64,000 bases of DNA from Siderastrea siderea (taxonomy: Eukaryota; Cnidaria; Anthozoa; Scleractinia; Rhizangiidae): NCBI GenBank assembly GCA_964030785.1, contig OZ034975.1, positions 38,117,569 through 38,181,568 on the forward strand, given 5' to 3'. The notes beneath the pieces were generated by a model. It searched no databases. It was not told where the DNA came from and saw only the letters and a program-made list of their open reading frames with translations. Positions 22,852 through 34,376 of this stretch are shown piece by piece. The position numbers and the translations under genes were made by a program. Within the stretch, counting starts at the first letter, position 1. Each line of letters starts with the position of its first letter.

Positions 22852-22978
22852 ATGAACAATTATTGTTAGTAATTGTTTCATATATTATATATAATATATT
22901 TTTTTTCTTTGTTATGTTATGTTATTTTCTACTTTACTAATTATCTTAATTAATGAAATAATATGTAATTAAATTTAA

Positions 22979-24166
22979 GAGCGGTTTGCTGTAAGAACCG
23001 ACTAAAGGTATGCAAGATAGAAAAATCCGATTTTCTCAAAATCTGCCAGAATAAAGGATTTGGTGAACTAGTTCTAAAAATATAAGTTTCGGGTCGTTTA
23101 GATTTTTATTTATTTTTTAGTGAATATTTTCGTGTTTTGCCCTTCGCGGCAGTCAAAATCAACGCCAAAATCGGGACTTTTCCGGAAGCTCCTGTTCAAC
23201 ATTTGAAAGCGTCCTAAGAAAGATTAACCCGGGGAGTTAAAAGATATTATTTCCTCTGTTTATCAGCAGTGTCAAAGTTTCATGAAAAGCCAACTTGAAT
23301 TTTTTAGGAAATTTTAAAATTTATACTCAACAACGGTCGTTACCGACAACCCAATTTAGGCTAAATTCAAGGCTCAAAAACGCACTCTGGTACATGGCTT
23401 TACACAACAAGACTATACTCCGGGAAAGAACAATCACTTCAGCTAAACATTGGCCAAAAAACATTTTGGGACAAATGAAACGGCGAATTTTGAGAGCGCT
23501 TTGAAAACAGGCTACTTGAGTGATATGAGCGACCCTTTGACCTTTCATGTCAACGGAAATCAACACACATCAGCTCTTAAATGTGACTTTCCTTCACCAG
23601 AATTCGATTTCTCTTGTTTTTCTAGAATTTTTTCAAATAGAGGAAACTAGGATTTTGAATTTGGAGGCCTTTGTTCCCAATGTTGAGCGATGTTGGGCAA
23701 TTTAGAGAAGTATGTTATGAAATTGACCTGCTCTGTTTATCACCGAATTAGACATTCAAAGTCTGTTTACAATGTGAATGCGGGATCAATAACGAAGTAG
23801 AAAACCGATTCATGAAATGTTTAGGAAATAACTCTTACCTAAGTGAGCTTTTCCTGGCTGGAAACTGGTACTTTCATTGCAAAAACCATAGCGAGATCGC
23901 CGAGCCATGTTGCACGTGAGTTGTCAAATGTTCTACAGTGCGGCCGAGGTTTCCTATGTTAACGATTAACCAGATTTTAGGCCCGCATAGCGTGCAGTCG
24001 GAAACAACACTGTGGTGACGAACGCTTGTGCTTGATAGGAAAAAAAGTAGGGGAAAAAGGAAAAAGAGAGCTTTTATTACATATATACCTATTATTATAT
24101 ATATATTTTTTTACGTTCAAACCGGTCACACGTACTACTAAGCAAGTTCTCCCAATGTTGATGGCC
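22979..24166 (+). repeat. Left inverted arm of TTAA element 1
   Basis: Pairs with 27235-28433. Shared landmarks include CTTCGCGGCAGTCAAAATC, CAAAATCGGGACTTTTCC, GAACCGACTAA, and near the inner end ACCGGTCACACGTACTAC (GACACGTACTAC in the other arm) and GTTCTCCCAATGT. Confidence 0.88.
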
Positions 24167-24208
24167 TATTTAAACAATAGTCAGAGTTCTTTTGTTGATA
24201 GCGCTAAC

Positions 24209-24322
24209 GTGTGATAGGTTGCCGGAGGAAATTTGATGTTCACAAGAAATATTAGCCTAAGAACGAAGTTCGTGGGCTCATATGAAGTTTGCACATCAAA
24301 TTTCCCAGGGAACCTATCACAC
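24209..24322. mobile_element. 114-bp fold-back MITE inside TTAA element 1
   Basis: The left end GTGTGATAGGTTGCCGG and AAATTTGATGT pair with the right end ACATCAAATTTCCC and GGAACCTATCACAC. The arms are about 33 bp with a short central region. No obvious target duplication. Confidence 0.6.
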
Positions 24323-24846
24323 CTTGGGCCTGAGACAGAATCCCTCTATGGTTTTTATCGGTTAACGCTAAATTTTGAGCGAAAATTACCAATATGCGTT
24401 GATAGGTGCCACTGAGGAGAGACAGTATCGCGTCACGTGATCGACTTCGACCAAAGGGAGCACGCTAAAATTTAGCGTTGTAGTATCAAAGGTTAGAGCC
24501 TTGCTGAACAAGCGACTGAAGGGCAGCAAACACACAAAATTCGTTCAATTCTTCACTCCAGAAGGCTCTTCAAACTCCCATCAAATTTTACCTTTTGGTA
24601 AATAAAACACATGAAAACACACAAATCAGTGTCTTTCTCTAGTTTTCGATGAAACAGCAGCCACTTCCCTCGACTGGTTCTGCTACGGCAGAAGGTGCTG
24701 TGATTTGTGCCTTGCATGGGATGCATATGTGCACACGCCATAATACTCACAAGCAGTCTTTAGCACGGCTGTTCTCAGCTTTTTCTTGCTGCCTTTCCTA
24801 TGCCTGTCGCACAGGTTCAACTTGTCATAAGCGATGAGATTGTAAA

Positions 24847-24954
<108 letters not shown>

Positions 24955-26567
24955 TTTATACTTTAAAATTTAAGTGCTTCATCCGGTACTTTTCTACTGT
25001 TCTACTGTTCTTAACCCCTTTCCCCTACCCTTGGCTACATAACTCAAACATGGGCTTGGCCGCATTTTATCTCTTTGCTAAGAGTCTTTAATTAGAAGGT
25101 CTAATGTCCGCTAAGGAAGAAAGATATTGTACCTTGCGCCATGCGAGAAATACATCTGCCCAAGCCAAATTACTAAAATACAGTCCTAAGCATGGGGGTA
25201 TGCTTAGCGTTTTCACGCTGCCTTTCTTATGCAAGTTGCACAAGTTCAGGTCAGCGTTGTAAACGATGGCGTGCTATAACTGTACAAGCTTGATCTAATA
25301 CAATCTATCGGGTATAGAACTTTTGCTTCTCTAGCGCAGCACTATAACTTAAACGCTTCCCGCGAAGTAAAAAGCCAATTCACCTATCAGAGTGACGCAG
25401 GTTATAAATTATCCTTGAAAAGAACAACTTATCCATCGTGCAGTGAGGAACTAGTACCTGGAGAACAACCTCGACCTATCTGCTTTCTTAGCAACTCGAA
25501 TTTCTGTCTGGTTCTTGCCTGCACCCAGTTTGTTGAGCGAGGAGCGGGGAGGGGGAGGGGAGGAGAGGCAAAAAAAGGAAACGCTTACCCGCAAACGCCA
25601 CAAGTTTGTAAAACGCCCCTTTAGCACTCAAGGTTGGGTGAATTCATAGCGTGACAGCTTGTCAATAAAGCAGCAAATAACAGATCACTGGATGCTACAA
25701 ATTTACTTTCTACAAAATCAAAACATGCTCCACGTAAGTCAAACCCACGAACTGCAGAAACGAAACACTCGGAGATGTGATGTCGACGCCTCGAAAGTTG
25801 GAAACTCAAAGGGGGCGCTTCAGGTTTGTCGTTTAATTTCAAAGTTAATAAATTTGGAAATTTATCTCTGCTAGGAAAATCGGTTTTATTTCTTCGGGAA
25901 CCTTTTCAAAGCGTCGGAAAGAAAGGATTCTTAAGGAGCAATTCTTGCTGATATTTTCAGAGTGGTTATAGTGGAAGTTGTTGAAAACTTTTAGCTATTT
26001 TCGGAACGTGTGTGCAATGTGCTCGCAAAATTAGGAACTTAAGGGCATTATTCGAAGTTATTCGGTATATGCGATAAGTATATCAAGTCTCCTGTTTCCC
26101 AAGCTCCGCCAAATCAGCGTATCAACTTGTCTAAACGGCTGCTTAAAACTCCATCAGGCGAAAGTCCATGTAGAAAGAGAAAGCTTCCCGAAAGTCCCTG
26201 AGATTTGAAGGCATCGAGTAGCCGTCTTCTAGAGTCAAACCTGAACATCGAAATTTTCCAGCTGGAGAGAAACAGTTCGCTGTGTTGATGTGGGTCACTC
26301 TCAAATTAACTTACCTGATTTGATTGACGTTCGTTGGCGGACGGATTTTTCAAAATCGTGGGCTTTTGCGGGCAAGCGTTTTCTTCCCTCCCTTCTCCTG
26401 CCCCTTCTCCCACTTCTTTTGCGCTCGCCCCAATTTTCGCGTAGCCAAAAAGCGAAAACCGCTTCGAACGTACGAAAAACCCTAGGCCTACCGAAACGCT
26501 TGCTACGCAGGCTACGGTTTCGCTAGTGTCTACCTCTATTTCACAAGCCCCCTTTTCTCTTCCTGGG

Positions 26568-26961
26568 TCACCGAAATCCATTCCGCAGACACCCGTCCAG
26601 GTACCAGTATTGGCCTTCTTTAGAGTACATGATGCTACACAGCAGTTCATAGCACCCAGCGTACTCACGTCGTAGGATAGCAGTGTCGATCGTGGGATCC
26701 TTTTTTTTTTGAGTTTTATAGCACAGCTCTCTTGTGATGTAGTCTCGGCGACATGGGCAGTTTTTGCTTTTGTTTTCGTTTGTATTTTTCGCTCTGGCAA
26801 TACAGGTGGGCAAGGGTCTTAACATGGTTGCTGTGCTGAATGCAGTAAAATCTGTTTCCTACCGGTAAGCATGCTACCTTGTTGAGAATATCATCATTGT
26901 CCTGATGATATGCAGAGTATTCAGCATTTTTCCAGGGACAGGCAGAGGTACCGCTGCCCAA
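26568..26961 (-). other. Cysteine/histidine-rich reading frames in TTAA element 1
   Basis: Two overlapping minus-strand frames look coding-like. One has DILNKVACLPVGNRFYCIQH and LAHLYCQS. The other continues with CPCRRDYITRELC and REYAGCYELLC. A single frameshift near 26800 would join them, and the joined segment would be rich in Cys and His like a zinc-binding domain. The next upstream minus-strand frame is the VAQVR segment (27214-26972). This may be the decayed gene of the element or a captured host gene; I do not recognise it. Confidence 0.35.
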
Positions 26962-27234
26962 ACGGGAGATATTAAGTGAGAAAAATCTCTGTGATACCTG
27001 CCAGATTATACTGGATGAAGTACTTTTTTAGGTATGAAACTAAATGTTTTACAACTACATCGCATATGACAACTCGAACCTGTGCGACATCCATAGGAAA
27101 TACAGCATGAAAAGGCTTGTCTACGGGTGTGGCTGCTGTATCATCGAAGACGAGCAGTGAGAAAGACATTTGTGAAGCAAAGGAAATAGGAGACGTCTGC
27201 AAGCGGGCTAGCACTATAAGGCTCTAACCCTAAA

Positions 27235-28433
27235 GGCCACCGACATTGGGAGAACTTGCTTAGTAGTACGTGTCACCGGTTTGAACGTAAAAAATATACA
27301 TATATAATAATAAGTATATATGTAATAAAAGCTCTCTTTTTCCTTTTTTCCCCTACTTTTTTTCGTATCAAGCACAAGCGTTCGTCAACACAGTGTTGTT
27401 TCCGACTGCACGCTATGCGGGCCTAAAATCTGGTTAATCGTTAACATACGGAACCTCGGCCGCACTAGACGGTAGAAACATTTGACAACTCACGTGCGAC
27501 ATGGCTCGGCGATCTCGCTATGTGTTTTGCAATGAAAGTTGCAGTTTCCAGCCAGGAAAAGCTCACTTAGGTAAGAGTTATTTCCTAAACATTTCATGAA
27601 TCGGTTTTTTTTACTTCGTTATTGATTCCGCATTCACGTTGTAAACAGACTTTGAATGTCTAATTCGGTGATAAACAGAGTAGGTCAATTTCATAACATA
27701 CTTCTCTAAATTGCCCAACATTGCTCAATATTGGGAACAAAGGCCTCCAAATTCAAAATCCTAGTTTCCTCTATTTGAAAAAATTCTAGAAAAACAAGGA
27801 GACTCGTATTCTGACGAAGGAAAGTCACATTTTAAGAGCTGCTGTGTGGTGATTTCCGTTGACATGAAAGGTCAAAGGGTCGCTCATATCACTCAAGTAG
27901 CCTGTTGTTAAAGCGCTCTCAAAATTCGCCGTTTCATTTGTCCCAAAATGTTTTTCGGCCAATGTTTAGTTGAAGTGATTGTTCTTTCCCGGAGTATAGT
28001 CTCGTTGTGTAAAGCCATGTACCAGAGTGCGTTTTTGAGCCTTGAATTTAGCCTAAATTGGGTTGTCGGTAACGACCGTTGTTGAGTATAAATTTTAAAA
28101 TTTCCTAAAAAATTCAAGTTGGCTTTTCATGAAACTTTGACACTGCTGATAAACAGAGGAAATAATATCTTTTAACTCCCCGGGTTAATCTTTCTTAGGA
28201 CGCTTTCAAAAGTTGAACAGGAGCTTCCGGAAAAGTCCCGATTTTGGCGTTGATTTTGACTGCCGCGAAGGGCAAAATACCAAAATATTCACTAAAAAAT
28301 AAATAAAAATCTAAACGACTCGAAACTTATATTTTTAGAACTAGTTCACCAAAGCCTTTATTCTGGCAGATTTTGAGAAAATCGGATTTTTCTATCTTGC
28401 ATACCCTTAGTCGGTTCTTACAGCAAACCGCTC
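27235..28433 (-). repeat. Right inverted arm of TTAA element 1
   Basis: Reverse complement of 22979-24166 with scattered substitutions and small length differences in the TA-rich part (27295-27325). It ends at AGCAAACCGCTC next to TTAA. Confidence 0.88.
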
Positions 28434-28437
28434 TTAA

Positions 28438-28510
28438 GTAGCTTTTGCAATACTACCAAATTTCTATGTAGTCATGCAAATAAAGCTTGTTGTTGTTGTT
28501 GTTGTTGTTG
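28438..28510 (+). repeat. LINE 3' terminal segment and (TTG)n tail
   Basis: GTAGCTTTTGCAATACT and GTCATGCAAATAAAGC, then nine TTG units, resume the LINE 3' UTR after TTAA element 1. The same terminal text precedes the TTG tail of the truncated LINE at 54123-54190. Confidence 0.85.
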
Positions 28511-29708
28511 GTAGGTTTTTCTTTGCATTACAGAAAAAAAACGTACCTCTAACCGCACTGGCATACGGCTAGCGAGTAAGGAAAGGTCTTCGCCACGTAA
28601 TTTATTCTAAATATAGCCCATACGCACAAGAGGCCAGTGAACACATTGATGGCAGCATTTGAAAGCAGTTTTTCTTAGCTTGTTTCATGAGAATGAACAC
28701 TGGACTGAGACCTCTGTTTATCATAAAGCCGTGCATCCGTTTTCATATAGAGTCTATTTAAGTCGTCTTAGTATATACATAAATACGCTGAAGAAATATT
28801 TCTTTACTTGTGACGAACGCCATCCATTCGAGTACACATCAAACGCATATTCGTTTAACAATTTATAATAAAAGTACCTTTGAATACAGATTTTAATTTT
28901 GAGAGATTATTCTTCTCTAACCAGTCTGCTACAAATTCTAGAGATTCTCCCTGGAAATAAGCAGTCTTTTTCACGCGGTTCGGTGTCAACACAACCGAGA
29001 AGTGACGTACTCAAGAACAACAAGAAGTTATTTTCGATTTGCCCCGCCCCCCTCCCCCCGGGACAAGACTGCTTCAAACAATTCCCCACCCCCGAGACCG
29101 TAGGGCTGGACTTGTCCCCAGGGTTTCCCGGGGGGGAGGGGATGGTAACAGGTAAAATTGAACCATGCATTACCACCAAACTATCGCACTATCAGTTAAT
29201 TAAGCAAATAAGAGAACACTTCTTTTATCCGGAAATGTGGAGTATTTCCCAGAAAACTAACTTGAAAAAAAACTAACTTGAAAAAAACTAACTTGTTTTT
29301 AGCGAGCCGACTGCTGATAAAAATATAGCGCGCGGTGAATTGTTTTGAAATTCTCTTGTACTCTTTTTAATTTTGTTTCGCAAGTATAAAATAAATTTAA
29401 GGTGAAACTGAGATTGAAACTACCACTTCAGCAAAATAGAAAGCGAATCTTTCACCTGATTGTTTGTAACACTTTCTTTGTAGCGGCTGGTTAGTCAACA
29501 TTTCGACATGAATAAGTCTCTTTATTGAGTCTTCAAAAACTCATGAATAATTAATGATCATTTCCACCAATTACATCACGCAAATGAGTCACGTGGATGC
29601 TTGTTTAAAACCGGTAATACATCAACAATCTAAAAAGCCTGGTGGCGGCATTTGATTTCAGTCCCAGGGGAAAGCGGGGCTGATTGTAATATACCTCATT
29701 ACTATTCT
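28511..29708. other. Repeat-derived stretch, no gene
   Basis: Holds CATAGCGCGCGGT-like text near 29325 (actual ATATAGCGCGCGGTGAA) and CTTTTATCCGGAAATGTGGAGTATT near 29222. Both resemble 16630-16710, so an old repeat family is shared with the LINE 5' flank. GC-rich homopolymers (CCCCGCCCCCCTCCCCCC) occur at 29041-29060. Nothing coding was recognised. Confidence 0.4.
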
Positions 29709-29778
29709 TTATATAAAATGTTACCCTCATTAGTATTCTTTATATAAAGAATACTAATGAGGGTAACATTTTATATAA
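29709..29778. repeat. Perfect 70-bp palindrome
   Basis: The two 35-base halves are exact inverse complements with no spacer; the centre lies between 29743 and 29744 (TTTAT|ATAAA). Each half carries ACCCTCATTAGTATTC. Immediately upstream (about 29692-29720) is a further direct near-copy of the half unit (ACCTCATTACTATTC), so the locus is unit-unit-inverted unit. It abuts the broken recombinase-like frame. Confidence 0.95.
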
Positions 29779-30163
29779 CAGAAACAATGCTGTACAGCGT
29801 ACGAGGAGGATAATTTTCCCCGGTATCTTTGCACACTTCCATTATGAATTTTGTTAACCAAAAATTTAGCGACTCTGCCGTCATATCAAGCACGTCGGTT
29901 TCCAAGTCTTGAATTTGTGATGTGTCATTAGTACAACTGCTCGGCTCTTCAGAAGCTTTCTTATTTACTCTTGTTGACTGCCATTCTGAAAAAATCTTCA
30001 TAGCCCACTTATTGACGGAACGTGTTGACTTTGGTACGGCATTTTCCAGCAGTTGTTTCTCTTCTTCAGCATTTTTGGGTTTGCGAAACGTCCGCTTGTG
30101 CTTCGAAGCCATAATGTTCTCATCGAGCTCACTATTGAATGAAGTTTCCACTATACAAATCAT
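29771..30163 (-). pseudogene. Crypton/ZMYM-type tyrosine-recombinase-like protein, N-terminal fragment
   Basis: The minus-strand frame starts at 30163, or more plausibly at the ATG at 30112 (MASKHKRTFRKPKN). It contains a basic N-terminus, SVNKWAMKIFSEWQ, then DMTAESLNFWLTKFIMEV and YPPRTLYSIV. The pattern L-N-x-W-L..F-I-x-E-V...G-x-x-Y-P-P-x-T-L-Y matches the N-terminal core-binding part of DUF3504/Crypton-derived proteins (ZMYM and QRICH1 relatives), which I recall as common in cnidarian genomes. The frame ends where the palindrome begins, about 8 codons after the conserved TLYSIV, and the catalytic tyrosine-recombinase domain is missing. Probably a truncated element or captured exon. Confidence 0.6.
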
Positions 30164-30427
30164 CTAATCTTATAATTCTTTTCAGATCTAGCAGCAGGAA
30201 CTAGCAGCACGGGAAAATGGTCCGAAGCTCATTAAACAAAACTTTTTATTCTTTTCAAAGACTATAGGAACTACAAAACATGAAAGAATGTCTTTATATT
30301 CTGTGAGATCGATTTTGACATTCTCTTGATGAGACTATGGAATAAAGTTATAGCACGGGAAAATGGCACCATTAGTTCATTATTCTATGAGATCGTTTTT
30401 TGAAGCCGTTCAATAAACTCGCAGATC

Positions 30428-30488
30428 GTGTTTTATCGGGTCTAAAACCAGTCGGCTACGCCTCGTGGTTTTAAACCCGATAAAACAC
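30428..30488. repeat. 61-bp hairpin repeat
   Basis: GTGTTTTATCGGGT pairs with ACCCGATAAAACAC, and inside TAAAACCA pairs with TGGTTTTA. The loop is about 13 bp (GTCGGCTACGCCTCG region). Probably the end of, or a whole, fold-back MITE. The sequence GCACGGGAAAATGG occurs at 30206 and 30353 on the left side, suggesting a larger repeat unit. Confidence 0.7.
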
Positions 30489-31230
30489 TCCTGCTCGTTT
30501 ATTAAACAGTACAAAATCTGTCTGTTTCACAAGGTATTTCTTTCGCTCACTGCAAGTTTTGCTACACTATTTTTTTCTTTTAAATTCTTTCCCTTTTATT
30601 TCATGATGTGAAGACAATAAAAACCTTCCACTGTAGTCTACATTGTTTTTGCTAACAACACCATGAACGTGTGTGTGTGTGTTTTTTAGGTCTTTTTTCT
30701 AAATGGAATGTTTTCTGAGAAACGCGAATCGGAGTTCGCGAAAAATTTGCCCCGGCACGGAAACGGTGCCAGACTTTTTTCCTGCGACCTGGACGTAGAA
30801 AAGGCCGGGCTTCCGTGGTCAAAACAGCCAGTGAAAGAAACTTGGTAAAAAGGCGACTATTCTAGGGCCTTTATAAGATTTCACTAGAGATGACAGAGTT
30901 TTGAAGTCACCGTCCTCTCTAGCACAGTTCAGTTGCACAGCCTCTGAATATAAGCTTACTGCGCTTTATACGTGGCTGAGTTGACGATCACGTTGATAAC
31001 ATTGAAGAGGACATGATTCAAGTGAATTGTCACTAAGTTCTAGTCCTTTTCAGTTCTTCCTGACAGAACCAAGTAAGTGAGCCTTGCCAACACGCAGCTT
31101 TTAAAAGACCGCCGCAAAATATTAAATCCAGACGAGAGCGCGACGCCATTTTTGTTTGTCCCTGTTTTGAGTCTCACGGGTAAATTGGAACCCAGTCTGC
31201 GCGCGCCCAGCAAAACTATTTCGAGCCACC

Positions 31231-31458
31231 TTAAGGCGCAAAAGCATTTATACGAGGAAGTTCATGCTTATTTAAGACGCGGACAATAAAGAACAGCTGA
31301 AAACCCTGTTCTAAGATAAGACACGTCTTATTTAAGTTGCGTCTAAAATTAGACACGAACGCTTATTTTGTCCTATTTATACGATCAGTTCGCGTCTTAC
31401 TTAACTTAAATCGCGTCTTAGATAAGACGCGTCTTATTTTCTCCCGTATAAATGGCCC
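31231..31458. mobile_element. MITE rich in AAGACGCG motifs, PIF/Harbinger-like right end
   Basis: The right end CCCGTATAAATGGCCC is followed by TAA (31459-31461), as expected for PIF/Harbinger. Repeated GTCTTATTTAAG and AAGACGCG motifs in both orientations fill the body. Very similar motifs lie at 15056-15171 (AAGACGCGACTTATATAAGACGCGAACTG), on the other side of the candidate 16-kb insertion. The left end is unclear. Confidence 0.45.
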
Positions 31459-32039
31459 TAATGTGAGAACAACTTACAAATTTAGTTCATCGGGCAAAAG
31501 AAGAGTATATAAATTTCAATTCACCTCAGCTACTTGATTTATTTATTTCTTATCAGCATATGTAATCTTTACAATAACCCACACAAAATTCGATGAAAAG
31601 AAAATATCTAAGCAAGAAAGGAAATATCTACCCACGGCGTCGAAGTAATTTCTAAGTAAGTTCGAAGTAAGCTCAAACTTCACTTCCACAAATATCGATC
31701 GCAAGCGGACATTTTCTTCAGATATTCATCGAGCGGAACTTTAATAGCGGAAAAAAATTTAAAACTTTAATTATTTCTACCATTTTTCAACTAAAAACTG
31801 ACGTGGAGGGATCTATCTATTTACTGGAGCGATCTGACTATAATCTGGATCGAGTAATCTGATTTGTGTGGAGGATCTGACCACTGTGTGGAGCAATCTA
31901 ACTTGGAGCAAAGTGACTATGGAGCAAAGTGACCGTAATCCGAGCCGATGATGCGGAACGAGTTGGCTTTTTGAGCTCCCCAACCTCCATTTTCAATGGA
32001 ATGTCATCCAACGTCGATCATTTTTTTGTGATTGCGGCT

Positions 32040-32240
32040 TTGCCGTCGAACTGAATCGAATCTTATCGAACGCAGTCGAATCTAATCAACGTACGATTGC
32101 CTTCTATGGCGATTGCTCCATTTTTTTTTGTGAAAGTTCGATTGTGTTCGATTGCCGAAACCAATCGAACCCAATCTCATGATTGAGTTCGATTGAGTGC
32201 GATTGAATTCCATTAATAGACCGTTCAATTTGGTTCGATG
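32040..32240. repeat. Cluster of AATCGAA/TTCGATT heptamers
   Basis: Within 200 bp the heptamer family (AATCGAA, TTCGATT and one-base variants such as ATCGAAC, GTCGAAT, GCGATTG) recurs about fifteen times in both orientations. It is too irregular for a simple tandem repeat. Probably an old degenerate repeat; a protein-binding cluster is possible. Confidence 0.5.
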
Positions 32241-32559
32241 TTTCTTTAGAAACTGACCCTCTTGTTTGTGGACTATTTTCAAAGTTATACCTTCACTTTG
32301 CGGTCATCAGCAATTTCACTCACCCGGCGATTTACCAGATCATTTATCAAAAGCGCACTGGTTCGTTTTGAAATCTATAGCACACCGTATAGTCGCCTAC
32401 CTATAATCACATCAATCGAAGGAGTTTTAAAAACTGAAATGTCATTAACTTGTTGGATCGTGTGAGCTGAGAATGCCGTAATGATAGAGATTGCTCTAAC
32501 ATCTTTGATGCTTTTAATCGGTAAAAAGTGCACGAAAACCCAATAAAGACAATAAACTG

Positions 32560-32923
32560 AGGGCCTAGATGGCGGGGGGGGGGGGGGGGTTGGCATAACA
32601 GTTAACACTAAAATTTTCGGCCATTTAACAGCTAACAGTAAAAAGTTCGCTGTAACAGTTTAAATAAATAAATGAATAAAATTTACCCAGAGATCGAGAA
32701 AATGGCTTTTTTCGCATGTTAATTGCAATTTCGTCAGTAACATCACTTCTGTGTAGTTTCAGTTATCCATTTTTCTTGTTTCATTTAGTATCTAGAATGT
32801 GTTGTAACTCTTAACTGTAATTACATATATAAAAGTTAACAGTAAAAATTCGGGCTGTATAACACTTAATAGTAAAAAATATATGGTCCATAACATCCAA
32901 CTGTAAACCCCATCTAGGCCCTC
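32560..32923. mobile_element. hAT-like MITE, ~365 bp, 8-bp target duplication
   Basis: The ends AGGGCCTAGATGG and CCATCTAGGCCCTC are inverse complements. ATAAACTG flanks both sides (32552-32559 and 32924-32931). An 8-bp duplication suggests hAT. The interior has a run of 18 G at 32573-32590 and several variants of AACAGTTAACACTAAAA. Confidence 0.7.
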
Positions 32924-33017
32924 ATAAACTGATTGACCTGCAGAGTCAGGGTCATGCTGTTCTAGAATTAATCATGCATCAAACAGCGATCTGATAACTG
33001 ATAAGCCGGAAGCCATC

Positions 33018-33084
33018 ATGCGGAAGATCACTAATTTTCTCATCCACCTTTATTTTGGGTCTCTGGTTTTAGTCTTCATAACAG
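33018..33084 (+). CDS. Signal-peptide exon of a probable Ig-superfamily gene (exon 1)
   Basis: ATG at 33018 starts 22 codons, MRKITNFLIHLYFGSLVLVF then IT, plus one base before a GTAGGA donor. A short basic N-terminus, a long hydrophobic core and a phase-1 donor are the standard form of a secretory-protein first exon. Phase 1 fits the Ig exon at 49862-50191, the next plausible plus-strand exon; joining would create an Asp codon followed by Cys. The intron would be 16.8 kb and would contain TTAA element 2. Linking the two exons is inference. Confidence 0.45.
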
Positions 33085-33835
33085 GTAGGAATAACGTACC
33101 ATCAGTTTTTATTTGATTATCCTGCGATAGTTTCCGCGTATCAGGGATTCTTGTTTCAACCGACGAGGAAAGACACGCACGAGTTGAAATAGTGGAAAGA
33201 GGTCTATTCAAGATATAGGCTCTGTTAGGTTTGATCCGTTTAGTTATGTCCGTGGATTGTTACAAGCAACAATTTAGATTAATTAATAGCTTCCGTTTAA
33301 GTGAAATATTAAATGGCCATTAGCTATAATCAACTGAGAGGCTATTAAACAAAACAAGGCAAGTTCTTTCGGCGGAAACTGCTTTACGTATTCGTGATTT
33401 CTCATTTGTACAAACGTTTGTATCGATGAAATTATATACGTTTTATACACTGCCGGTACCGTTGACAGTACAACACCCACGAATGATGAGTTAACGGCAC
33501 AGACTAAGAGTAAATCGAAAAGAAGTAAGCAGAATCACAGGCGCTTCAGCTTTTACTGTGCTCCATTAATAATTTGCATATGAAAATGCAGGGACCTTTA
33601 TGGGATGTAGTTTACTAGTCGTAAAGAATTAGCCGAGGGGATTTATGTGGCTAGTTGTGTTTCATTTTGTATTGCCTGTTGTAGCTTTGAATAACCTTAT
33701 ATTCATCGGTTATTTAGCTTACGTACATGCAGTGTCTGAGTAACTTAGTTGAGAGCTTGTTCGTGCGTGACACTGCGAAAACAAACTAAGTGAAATTTGC
33801 ATTTTGTAAGCATTTGCCAGGGAAATTAAAAGCCG

Positions 33836-34376
33836 GCACACACTAGGGGACATGTTGCGGGGACATGTAGCGGGGAAATGTTGCAGAGACATATAACATC
33901 CCTGTTTTTGCCAAAAAGTTCTGTTGCGGGGACAGAATTTTGTCCCCGCAACATGTTGCATGAAATTCAACTGGTTTGAATTCGTGCGTCATGAAGCGGA
34001 GACAAATTGACCCCAATTTTCAGTGTCGCATCGTGTGCACTGCTCTTGTAAACTGTCCCTGCTACAAAATAGCGAGAACCAATAAAAACGCGCCATTGGC
34101 TATCCATCTTAAAAGATGGCGGCCTCGGGGGAAAAGTTAAAAACTGCAAATCCTGGAATTAGAAATTCTGGAAATCCTTTTGCATCCTCCACTCCTTAAA
34201 AATGGTGTAGTACGCTCCTTTTTCCTCTCTTCTTTTCAGCCACTCGCGTGTATTTCTGTGATTTTTATGCCTCAAGTCGCTTCGTGTACACCGGCTTGCG
34301 TACTGTCCCTCCAACATGCGTCCAATGCAGTGCACACTAAGGAGCTTGTTCCCTCTACATGTCCCCTAGTGTGTGC
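33836..34376. mobile_element. MITE, ~541 bp, ends GCACACACTAGGGGACATG
   Basis: The left end GCACACACTAGGGGACATG and right end CATGTCCCCTAGTGTGTGC are perfect inverse complements over 19 bp. Several internal repeats of GCGGGGACA and ACATGTTGC follow. The flanks GAAATT (33822-33827; right 34377-34382) may be a target duplication offset by a few bases. Superfamily not assigned. Confidence 0.75.
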
